This document shows, piece after piece, positions 6,165-12,449 of a stretch of 12,449 nt of DNA. This DNA comes from CAYNGH01 sp964396845 (lineage in GTDB: Bacteria; Vulcanimicrobiota; JAJTBE01; CAYNGH01). The stretch spans positions 1 through 12,449 of the forward strand of contig CAYNGH010000096.1 of the NCBI GenBank assembly GCA_964396845.1, read 5' to 3'. Position 1 is the first letter of the stretch; every line of letters starts with the position of its first letter. The position numbers and the translations under genes were made by a program. Under the pieces are notes generated by a model. That model worked only from the letters and a program-made list of their open reading frames with translations. It had not been told where the DNA came from and did no database searches.

Positions 6165-6317
6165 ATGAATAAGCTCAATCCAAAGACAAATCTGTTACTT
6201 ACTGTTTCGGTGTTCTTTCTGATACTGGTTATACTTGTGGGATGCTCTGGGGGAAGGGGAACTGACAATGTGCCTGAAAACAAGGGATACACCGGCTTTC
6301 TACACTCCAATGGGTAG
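6165..6317 (+). CDS. Small lipoprotein, 50 aa
   Basis: ATG at 6165 has GGGGG (6152-6156) 8 nt upstream; an in-frame ATG at 6150 is possible but lacks a site. The product begins with a basic stretch (MNKLNPKTN), a hydrophobic core (LLLTVSVFFLILVI) and a lipobox LVGC with Cys27, a signal peptidase II signal. The predicted mature peptide is only 24 residues (CSGGRGTDNVPENKGYTGFL plus four). It could be a complete tiny lipoprotein or the stub of a larger one cut short by the TAG at 6315, since bases 6318-6397 hold no continuing reading frame. Its place between a good promoter and the helicase gene suggests co-transcription; a role in that system is not shown. Confidence 0.6.
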   Translation: MNKLNPKTNLLLTVSVFFLILVILVGCSGGRGTDNVPENKGYTGFLHSNG

Positions 6318-6397
6318 GATGACCCCATCCCGGACCCAAGTGTTTTCCAGTTTTTGTGTTTATAAATGAATATCCGAATGCCGATGTGGAGGCTAAA

Positions 6398-8482
6398 ATG
6401 CAAAGCGCTGAATTACTCCAACTCCTGCGTGAGTTTCTGAATAATCCCAGTGCAGAATTTCGGCCATCTCAGTTTGAGTCTATAATAACTTTATTGGATA
6501 ATCATTGCAGGCTCTTGCTGGTACAGAAAACCGGCTGGGGAAAGAGTGTTGTTTATTTTCTTGCCACAAAAATTCTGAGGAAAAGGGGAAGAGGAACAAC
6601 ACTTCTGATATCACCTTTGATTGCTTTGATGCGCAACCAGATTCTTGCTGCGAAAAAAATTGGTATTTGTGCAAGAACAATTAACTCCAGTAATCAAAAC
6701 CAATGGCATGAAATTGTCAATGAAACTCTCACAGATAAAGTTGATGTTTTACTAATCTCACCAGAGAGATTGGCCAATTCTGAGTTTCGAGAAAAAGTGC
6801 TCATACCAATTTCAAATAGATTGGGTCTTTTGGTGGTTGATGAAGCTCATTGCATTTCAGACTGGGGACATGACTTCCGGCCGGATTATCGTAGAATTGT
6901 AAGGGTCATTCAATCAATGCCTTCGGGTGTTCCAGTCCTGGCAACGACCGCCACCGCCAATAACAGGGTGCTGAAAGATATACAAGAACAATTGGGTGAT
7001 TCACTAATTATTTCTCGTGGCCCACTTGACAGACCAGGACTATGTTTGCAAAATATCAACATTCCCGATAAAGCCGCCAGAATGGCCTGGTTGGCCAAAT
7101 ATCTTCCTAAAATTTCAGGAAATGGAATAATCTATACCCTCACTGTAAAAGATGCTTGCCAGGTTGCTGACTGGTTAAAACTTAAAGGAATCAATGTCAG
7201 TTCATATTATGGGGATCTGCCTAATAAAGAAAGGGAGCAACTTGAAAATGCACTGTTAGAAAACCGGATAAAGGCACTCGTTGCAACAACAGCTCTCGGA
7301 ATGGGTTTCGATAAGCCGGACCTTGCTTTTGTTATTCATTTTCAAAGACCTGGTTCTGTTGTACACTACTATCAACAAGTAGGCAGAGCAGGACGTGCCA
7401 TTCCAGAATCCTTTGGAATCCTTCTGGAAGGAGAGGAAGACGAAGATATCATCGATTACTTTATAAAAAGTGCATACCCGCCTTTTGCCCACGTTGAAGA
7501 GATACTGAGAGCCCTTGAAACTGCTGACGACGGCCAGAAAATCCTTGAAATAGAGAAAAAAATAAATATTCCCAGATCACAAATTAAAAAGACGTTTAAG
7601 ATTCTTGAAACAGAGGACCCATCACCAATTACCAGGATAGAAGGAAAATGGCACCTTAACCCTATCAATTACACCTACGATAACAACAAAAAAGAAGCAC
7701 TGATTGCCATAAGGAAAAGAGAACAGGAGAAGATGATTGAATATGTAAAATCAGCAAAATGTTTGATGGAATTCCTCAGGAGGGAATTGGATGACCCTGA
7801 AGCCGGTTCTTGTGGACAATGTGCAATATGCAGGGGAGTGCCGTTGCTTCCAGAAACATATGATGATATGGCTGTGGAAGAGGCATCCCGGTTTTTAAGA
7901 AAGAAAGAGAGTGAAATAAAGCCAAGGTCAAAGTGGCCTTGTGATGCTTTAAAAGAAATGGGGTGGACAGGAAATATTGTTAAGAGTTTAAAGCATGAAA
8001 AAGGCCGTGCCCTTTGCAAATGGGGAGATGCTGGATGGGGCAAGATGATAAAAGAAGGAAAACAGGTGCTGGGGCGTTTTGATGACTCACTTGTTGATGC
8101 AGCAACGGAGATGATAATGGAACGATGGAAGCCGGAACCTTTCCCCCAATGGATTACATATGTGCCATCACTGGAGCATGAAAGGCTTGTTCCAGATTTT
8201 TCAAGAAGGCTTGCCAAAAAATTATACCTTCCCCTGATCCCCTGTATTCGAAAAACTCGAAAAACACAGCCTCAAAAATTGATGAGAAACAGTTACCAAC
8301 AGGCAAAGAATCTTTCTGGAGTTTTTTGTGTAATTGATAATATGGTCATTGATAAACCAGTGTTTCTTGTGGATGATATGGTTGATTCCCGTTGGACCAT
8401 GACGATAGTGAGCGCTTTACTGAAAGAAGCTGGCAGCGGGCCAGTTTTTCCATTTGCTCTTTCAACAACATATTCAAAATGA
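6398..8482 (+). CDS. RecQ-family ATP-dependent DNA helicase fused to a C-terminal phosphoribosyltransferase domain
   Basis: Protein of 694 aa. The helicase core shows a Q-motif-like FRPSQ (21-25), Walker A TGWGKS (45-50), DEAHCISDWGHDFRPDYRRI (148-167, the RecQ signature), TTATAN (183-188) and QVGRAGR (327-333). A RecQ-type zinc site follows: Cys455, then CGQCAIC (Cys472, 475, 478). No winged-helix RQC or HRDC domain is evident. From about residue 510, WPCDALKEMGW and WGDAGWGKMIKEGKQ lead into a type I phosphoribosyltransferase-like domain (about 570-694) with the PRPP-loop-like VFLVDDMVDSRWT (655-667); Arg665 sits where many such loops have Gly. The ATG at 6398 has TGGAGG (6387-6392) 5 nt upstream; an in-frame GTG at 6356 lacks a site. 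The helicase should unwind DNA 3' to 5'; what the PRTase domain acts on is unknown. The DprA-like gene follows 12 nt later, so the two are surely one unit. Confidence 0.9.
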   Translation: MQSAELLQLLREFLNNPSAEFRPSQFESIITLLDNHCRLLLVQKTGWGKSVVYFLATKILRKRGRGTTLLISPLIALMRNQILAAKKIGICARTINSSNQNQWHEIVNETLTDKVDVLLISPERLANSEFREKVLIPISNRLGLLVVDEAHCISDWGHDFRPDYRRIVRVIQSMPSGVPVLATTATANNRVLKDIQEQLGDSLIISRGPLDRPGLCLQNINIPDKAARMAWLAKYLPKISGNGIIYTLTVKDACQVADWLKLKGINVSSYYGDLPNKEREQLENALLENRIKALVATTALGMGFDKPDLAFVIHFQRPGSVVHYYQQVGRAGRAIPESFGILLEGEEDEDIIDYFIKSAYPPFAHVEEILRALETADDGQKILEIEKKINIPRSQIKKTFKILETEDPSPITRIEGKWHLNPINYTYDNNKKEALIAIRKREQEKMIEYVKSAKCLMEFLRRELDDPEAGSCGQCAICRGVPLLPETYDDMAVEEASRFLRKKESEIKPRSKWPCDALKEMGWTGNIVKSLKHEKGRALCKWGDAGWGKMIKEGKQVLGRFDDSLVDAATEMIMERWKPEPFPQWITYVPSLEHERLVPDFSRRLAKKLYLPLIPCIRKTRKTQPQKLMRNSYQQAKNLSGVFCVIDNMVIDKPVFLVDDMVDSRWTMTIVSALLKEAGSGPVFPFALSTTYSK

Positions 8483-8494
8483 TTGGGGAAAATT

Positions 8495-9565
8495 ATGAAT
8501 GAAAACTGTATTGATGAAGAAACAAAGTTAATACTCTTGTTATGTGGAAGATTTGGGCAACAAGAACAGAATCATTTTTCTCCCCTTTCAAACAGCGAAT
8601 TTCGCGATCTTCGCAAATGGATGGATAACAAAAAGCTAAGTTTGGCCAATCTTGCAGATAAAGGATATTATCAAGCTTTATCATCCTTTCATCACAAAAC
8701 TATAAATGCCGATCGAATTATCTACCTTCTTGACAGAGGCATGACATTGGGATTCGCATTGGAACATTGGTTAAACAAGGGTATGTGGGTTTTGGGGAGT
8801 GGTTCTGATGAATACCCTGAAAAATTAAAAAATAAATTTGGATTGATGACTCCCCCCCTGATATATGGGTTTGGAAATAAGGATTTGTTGTATAGTGGAG
8901 GGTTCGCTGTTGTTGGCTCAAGAAATGCCGACGAAGAAAGTCTGGATTTTGCCAGAAAATTTGGCAACTTTTGTGCAGAACAAGGATTGCAGGTAATCAC
9001 TGGTGGGGCCAGGGGAGTTGACACTGAAACAATGTTTGCCTGCCTTAAGGGAGATGGGAGAATTGTTTGCATTCTTGCAAGTGCTCTATTCAAAACAGCT
9101 GTTTCCAAGAAATTTCGTGAACCTTTGAAATCAGGAAAAATGGCCCTGATTTCCTTTTCCGATCCAGAAGCTGGATTCAGTATTGGAAATGCAATGGGAC
9201 GCAATAAGTATATTTACGCTCTGAGCGATTACAGTTTGGTGGTTCATTCAACACCTGAAAAAGGGGGAACCTGGGCTGGTGCAATAGAGAATATAAAAAA
9301 GAAGTTTTCCCTTCCTTTTATCTGGGTGGAGAAAGGAGTTGCCGAAGGAAACCTTGAGTTAACAAGAAAAGGAGCAATTCCTCTAACAAAAGATTGTCTT
9401 TATCCTCAAGCTAAATTCAGACAATGGTTAAAAGAACAAAGAGAAATTTGGGATAATGATTTAAAATCAACCCAAGAGCCTCAAAAATCAATAAAAGTAA
9501 ACGAAAAAAACTGTTTTAAAAAATCAGAACAGCTTGAATTGTTTCCTGATTTCCCGGTTCATTGA
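8495..9565 (+). CDS. DprA/SLOG-fold DNA-processing-like protein
   Basis: Protein of 356 aa with a Rossmann-like DprA (SMF) domain at about 97-280. Motifs: AVVGSRNADEESLDFA (138-153), VITGGARGVD (167-176), FSIGNAMGRNKYIYALSD (228-245) and KGGTW (256-260), the same order as the nucleotide/DNA-binding loops of DprA. The N-terminal 95 residues are helical; the tail is Lys/Gln-rich and ends LELFPD. The ATG at 8495 with GGGG (8485-8488) upstream is preferred over TTG at 8483. Classical DprA loads RecA on incoming DNA during transformation. Here the 12-nt link to a RecQ-PRTase gene and the neighbouring CRISPR genes point instead to a dedicated partner in a defence module, as the DprA-like ShosA is to the PRTase ShosT. 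Whether it is an antitoxin, sensor or DNA-binding subunit is not known. No clear terminator follows. Confidence 0.85.
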   Translation: MNENCIDEETKLILLLCGRFGQQEQNHFSPLSNSEFRDLRKWMDNKKLSLANLADKGYYQALSSFHHKTINADRIIYLLDRGMTLGFALEHWLNKGMWVLGSGSDEYPEKLKNKFGLMTPPLIYGFGNKDLLYSGGFAVVGSRNADEESLDFARKFGNFCAEQGLQVITGGARGVDTETMFACLKGDGRIVCILASALFKTAVSKKFREPLKSGKMALISFSDPEAGFSIGNAMGRNKYIYALSDYSLVVHSTPEKGGTWAGAIENIKKKFSLPFIWVEKGVAEGNLELTRKGAIPLTKDCLYPQAKFRQWLKEQREIWDNDLKSTQEPQKSIKVNEKNCFKKSEQLELFPDFPVH

Positions 9566-10063
9566 TCTGGTTTTCATATAGATACCTTCCTTTCGAAATG
9601 TTTTCATATCAAACCTCGGTGTCTTAATTCAAAACAGGTTTCTGGCAGTTTCAGTCGATAATTTCTGCTGCCTTCATAATACAATAGGATTATTTTAAGG
9701 TAACTCTTGCAACCACTCGGGCCCGTAAGGGGATTGAAAAGTGCCACATGTGATATCCCGGTGGTGTTTTTACAATACAATCTCGATGATTGCCTGTCTG
9801 CAAAAATGTGCCCTGAATATGAAGGGTAGAAGTTTTTCAAAATTTAAAAATGGGTAGAAGAGCTTTTTGGGCAAACCCACATATCATCGAAAAAACATCA
9901 GACCACAGGTGAAAGGGAAGAAGCTGTCTTCTTTTATGAATAATTAACAGATCACATATGGAAAAAATGCGTGAGCCTTGAAGGAATTACAAAAACTCCA
10001 CTTTCCCTGATTTTAATTTTGTTCAATAAAGGAAGAATGATTTCAACATAGAAATTTATTTTT
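9566..10063. other. Gene-free stretch between dprA-like gene and cas6
   Basis: No gene is supported. It contains the isolated CRISPR-repeat-like sequence at 9706-9740, two copies of GGGTAGAAG (9824-9832 and 9852-9860), and a small hairpin AAGAAG-CTGT-CTTCTT (9918-9933) followed by a few T's. No clear promoter for cas6 was found. It may be the eroded remains of a CRISPR leader or array. Confidence 0.5.
9706..9740 (+). CRISPR. Solitary degenerate CRISPR-repeat-like sequence
   Basis: The 35-nt stretch starts CTTGCAACCACTCGGG and ends CCCGTAAGGGGATTGAAAA. Its start (compare GTTGCAAC) and its end (compare GGGGATTGAAAC) match common repeats processed by Cas6, in which GATTGAAAC becomes the crRNA 5' handle. 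A central CGGGCCCG palindrome (9718-9725) is present. Only one copy is seen; no second repeat lies within 35-80 nt on either side. The first base and the last C differ from the usual form. Proximity to cas6 about 320 bp downstream supports a relic of an array rather than chance. Confidence 0.5.
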
Positions 10064-11056
10064 ATGGGGGAAACAAAAATCACATACAAAAAAACTGATT
10101 GTAACCTGTACTTCCATGGATTTTTGGCAACTTTCCAGGTATTGGTTGATCAACAGCTACAACGAAGGTTTTACGGTGATTACCTGCACAACGCAATGGC
10201 CACCACCATGCGAAAGATAGTGGCCTGCCCCGAAGCCGATACCAACGCTGAGTCCAAATGCACACAATGTCCTGACAGCCTCGACTGTCCTTTTACCAGC
10301 CTTTTTGGTTATGATGGAACCAACAGGCCCCGCCCCTTATTCCCTTTGATTGAAATGGACAAGGATCAGTGGCATTGCGGTGAGAGTGTTGATGTCGGGT
10401 TGATACTGGTTGGCCGGGCAGGACAATATGTATCTCATCTGAGGAAAGCCCTGGAAAACCTGCATAAATCTCCCCGGGACAACCCCTGCAGTTATCTGCG
10501 CTTGGCTCATTTTGAACCCCTGAGTTTGTCGGGCAACATCAGCACCAAAGAAGCACAGGGCAACATGACATTTAACGAGGCCTGGTATTCTTTTTCAGAA
10601 ATTGAACAAATGGTCAGCCTGTTTTTGAAGTATAACCCGGTGAAAAGAATCGGCATTCAGTTTTCCACCCCCACACGGATCCAGGTTTTTGATGAGAATA
10701 GAAACCGCAGCTTTTTATATAATGCACCTTCCTTTGAAGTGCTTATCAACAGCATTAACAAAAGACTGGAAAACCTGACTTCATATTACCCGGACACGAA
10801 ACTTCCGACGGTAAGTGACCTGTTGTTGAAAAAAGCCAGCGGTGTGAAGCTGGTCAAAGATGACACAAGTTTATACCGATTCCATAAATATTCCAAACAC
10901 AAATCAAGGCATCAGGGATTCAGCGGCATTATCGGTGAGGCGGTTTACCAGGGTGATATCGATGAGTTTCTGCCCGCTCTTACTCTGGGGGAGTGGTTGT
11001 TAATCGGCAAGAACACTTCCTATGGGATGGGCAGGTATAAGATTAGAATATTATAA
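10064..11056 (+). CDS. cas6: CRISPR-associated endoribonuclease Cas6
   Basis: Cas6 cuts pre-crRNA within the repeat to give mature guides. The 330-aa product has the RAMP-type Cas6 layout: an N-terminal ferredoxin-like part, a four-Cys cluster typical of the type III-associated group (Cys55, then CTQCPDSLDC with Cys66, 69, 75, followed by PFTSLFG), and the diagnostic C-terminal segment GFSGIIGEAVYQGDIDEFLP (285-304), LGEWLLIGKNT (308-318) and the glycine-rich GMGRYKI (321-327). The catalytic residue cannot be assigned by eye. An in-frame TAG at 10049 limits the start, so ATG 10064 is the first available; there is no good Shine-Dalgarno, so a weak or different start is possible. The Csx11/Cas10-like gene starts 15 nt after its stop, so the two are one operon. 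Confidence 0.9.
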   Translation: MGETKITYKKTDCNLYFHGFLATFQVLVDQQLQRRFYGDYLHNAMATTMRKIVACPEADTNAESKCTQCPDSLDCPFTSLFGYDGTNRPRPLFPLIEMDKDQWHCGESVDVGLILVGRAGQYVSHLRKALENLHKSPRDNPCSYLRLAHFEPLSLSGNISTKEAQGNMTFNEAWYSFSEIEQMVSLFLKYNPVKRIGIQFSTPTRIQVFDENRNRSFLYNAPSFEVLINSINKRLENLTSYYPDTKLPTVSDLLLKKASGVKLVKDDTSLYRFHKYSKHKSRHQGFSGIIGEAVYQGDIDEFLPALTLGEWLLIGKNTSYGMGRYKIRIL

Positions 11057-11071
11057 CGGTTGAGGTTGCTT

Positions 11072-12449
11072 ATGGATATTAAAAATTATCTCAATGCCAT
11101 CAGGGGTCTTCAGTTGCACGACATTGCCAAGCCCTTGTGGCTGGGCGGGAACAAACATTCTCCCCTGGGATATGTCTTGTTGAAGCTGATGGGGGAAGAA
11201 GAGGAGGTCTGTCAATGGGCGCTGTTGCATCACCACAAGAACATTGAGAAAAGTTTGAAGCAGGTCAATCAAGAAACCGGCTCCCGGGCTTTTAATTATC
11301 TTTTAGGGCTGATTGGGCTTTATGAAGAGCATAAAGCAAAAAAATTCGATGAATTAAAGAAAAAAATCGAGGAAATAAAAATTAAAACAGAAATTAACAG
11401 CTTTCCGGATTATATGTTACTGGGCAATGTGTGCGATATCGTATCATCCAAGTCTTTTGGTATAGAGGCAACTAAAAGCTTTCAGAATTGGTCCTTTCAA
11501 AATCCCTTCAGCAGAATTGTTAAGAATAAATTTGACTCCTTTTCAAAAGACTCCTTTTCAAAAACAGAAATAAATAAAGACCTTATTGAAGAGTTTATTG
11601 AAACCCCTGTTTCAGAGTTGTCCCAGAAATTGGAGGACAATTTATCAAACTTCCCCGAGAGGACTTGGCCCCCGGAAAATGATACCCCACTGGATTTGCA
11701 TTGCAAGGCATCTGCCATTGTCGGGCAGGTGGTTTTTGGCAATTTAATAATTTCTAATAGATCAGATAACGAGGTTGAGATTCAACTAAATAATATTTCG
11801 AAATCACAGCTTTCTGAATTTGATTTTTCCAAACCGATTGAATTGATTAGATATTTAGTGGACTATAGCGTTGATATTCATAATGAGATATGGGTGGAAT
11901 TCAAAAACAAGCTGTCATCTGGGTTTTCTTGGACCAATTTCCAAGAGATTGAATGTGAATTTGAATCAATGAATAGTGATTTAAAAAAGAACAAATCCTC
12001 TTTTTTAGATATTTTTCCAAAAGAGATTATAAATGAATATACAAATACTAAGATCTATAAAAAAGTCGAAAAAAAACCATCCGATTTATCAGGCTTGTTC
12101 AATGGATATTTTGTATCAATAAAATTTTTCGGCTTAAATGAAATCTTCGATGAATCAGTAAGGCTGGCGGATTTATATGGCATCTTGAAACTGAGAGATT
12201 TCGTCAAGGGTTCATTAAAAGAGAAATTCGCCCGGAAACTGCTGTCAAGTTTTGCTAAAGAAGAAAAGATTCCGAAAGGTTCAAAATACCTGCCGGTCAA
12301 TGAATTTCCCTTTGAGCTGATATACTTTGTGCCTGATATCAATGTTGAGAAAATAGAGAAACTGATAAACGAGAGTTATTCTGAGGCAATAAAAGCAAAT
12401 ATTTATAAGCTGGGAAATAATGCTAAAGATAAAACAAGCCTTTTAAAGA
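11072..12449 (+). CDS. Large type III CRISPR protein, Cas10/Csx11-like, 5' part (3' end outside window)
   Basis: The frame is open from ATG 11072 to the window end (459 codons), with GAGG (11062-11065) 6 nt upstream. The N-terminus reads GLQLHDIAKP (12-21) with His16-Asp17, then His29 and HHH (53-55), an HD-nuclease-like pattern as in Cas10 proteins. Further on, the segment near codons 345-425 (NGYFVSIKFFGLNEIFDES, LADLYGILKLRDFVKG, FPFELIYFVPDINVEKIEKL) resembles the first palm-like part of Cas10/Csx11, where product and ATP loops would follow. Csx11 proteins are large (over 900 aa) and linked to RAMP modules, so about half is missing here. Location right after cas6 supports a type III effector subunit. 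The GGDD motif, if any, would be beyond the window, so cyclic oligoadenylate synthesis cannot be judged. A plain Cas10 is the alternative. Confidence 0.7.
   Translation, partial: MDIKNYLNAIRGLQLHDIAKPLWLGGNKHSPLGYVLLKLMGEEEEVCQWALLHHHKNIEKSLKQVNQETGSRAFNYLLGLIGLYEEHKAKKFDELKKKIEEIKIKTEINSFPDYMLLGNVCDIVSSKSFGIEATKSFQNWSFQNPFSRIVKNKFDSFSKDSFSKTEINKDLIEEFIETPVSELSQKLEDNLSNFPERTWPPENDTPLDLHCKASAIVGQVVFGNLIISNRSDNEVEIQLNNISKSQLSEFDFSKPIELIRYLVDYSVDIHNEIWVEFKNKLSSGFSWTNFQEIECEFESMNSDLKKNKSSFLDIFPKEIINEYTNTKIYKKVEKKPSDLSGLFNGYFVSIKFFGLNEIFDESVRLADLYGILKLRDFVKGSLKEKFARKLLSSFAKEEKIPKGSKYLPVNEFPFELIYFVPDINVEKIEKLINESYSEAIKANIYKLGNNAKDKTSLLK
11534..11563 (+). repeat. Perfect 15-bp tandem duplication inside the Cas10/Csx11-like gene
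   Basis: GACTCCTTTTCAAAA occurs twice in direct succession (11534-11548, 11549-11563) and encodes DSFSK twice. The unit is a multiple of 3, so the frame is kept. It looks like a recent slippage event in a poorly conserved linker. Confidence 0.85.

Noticed and set aside
6356..6397. Extended start (GTG 6356) for the RecQ gene, reading FINEYPNADVEAK
   Set aside because: No ribosome binding site precedes it. ATG 6398 has TGGAGG at good spacing. A resemblance of INEYPNA to the start of lamin-tail-like domains was considered and is too short to use.
9604..9840. 78-codon - strand frame between the dprA-like gene and cas6
   Set aside because: It runs through the repeat-like sequence at 9706-9740, has no start signals and matches no family.

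Overview
The window reads as chromosomal DNA of an anaerobic bacterium using the Wood-Ljungdahl pathway, most likely a Clostridia/Peptococcaceae-like Firmicute. The grounds are an AcsE-type corrinoid methyltransferase at the left edge, strong GGAGG-type ribosome binding sites, several Rho-independent terminators and an ABC-F gene with an attenuator-like leader. This placement is inference; there is no rRNA or other taxonomic marker. All recognised genes lie on the + strand.

Left part (1-4920), housekeeping and cargo. The 3' end of acsE is followed by a 448-aa Thr-rich repeat protein of unknown function that ends at a strong terminator. Next come a decayed DUF1287 gene (5' truncation, one frameshift, one in-frame stop), a gamma-glutamylcyclotransferase-like gene whose 3' end is a 14-bp tandem repeat, and an ABC-F ATPase. 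The ABC-F gene sits behind a good sigma-A-type promoter and a leader hairpin with a T-run, the layout of antibiotic-responsive attenuation.

Middle (about 4920-6160), gene-poor. It holds no convincing gene. It has six copies of CAGGGAA (both orientations), a perfect 9-bp inverted repeat with a T-run, and an AT-rich stretch. It looks like the debris found at an integration hotspot.

Right part (6165-12449), a probable defence island. A promoter and a 50-aa lipoprotein precede a two-gene unit: a RecQ-type helicase fused to a phosphoribosyltransferase (PRTase) domain, and a DprA/SLOG-fold protein 12 nt downstream. PRTase plus DprA is the pairing I recall for the ShosTA toxin-antitoxin/anti-phage system; here the PRTase is carried on a helicase. 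About 500 bp further on, a type III-like CRISPR module begins: one isolated repeat-like sequence, cas6, then the 5' part of a large HD-domain Cas10/Csx11-like gene that runs off the right end.

The most interesting items are the RecQ-PRTase/DprA pair, the ABC-F leader, and the solitary repeat beside cas6.
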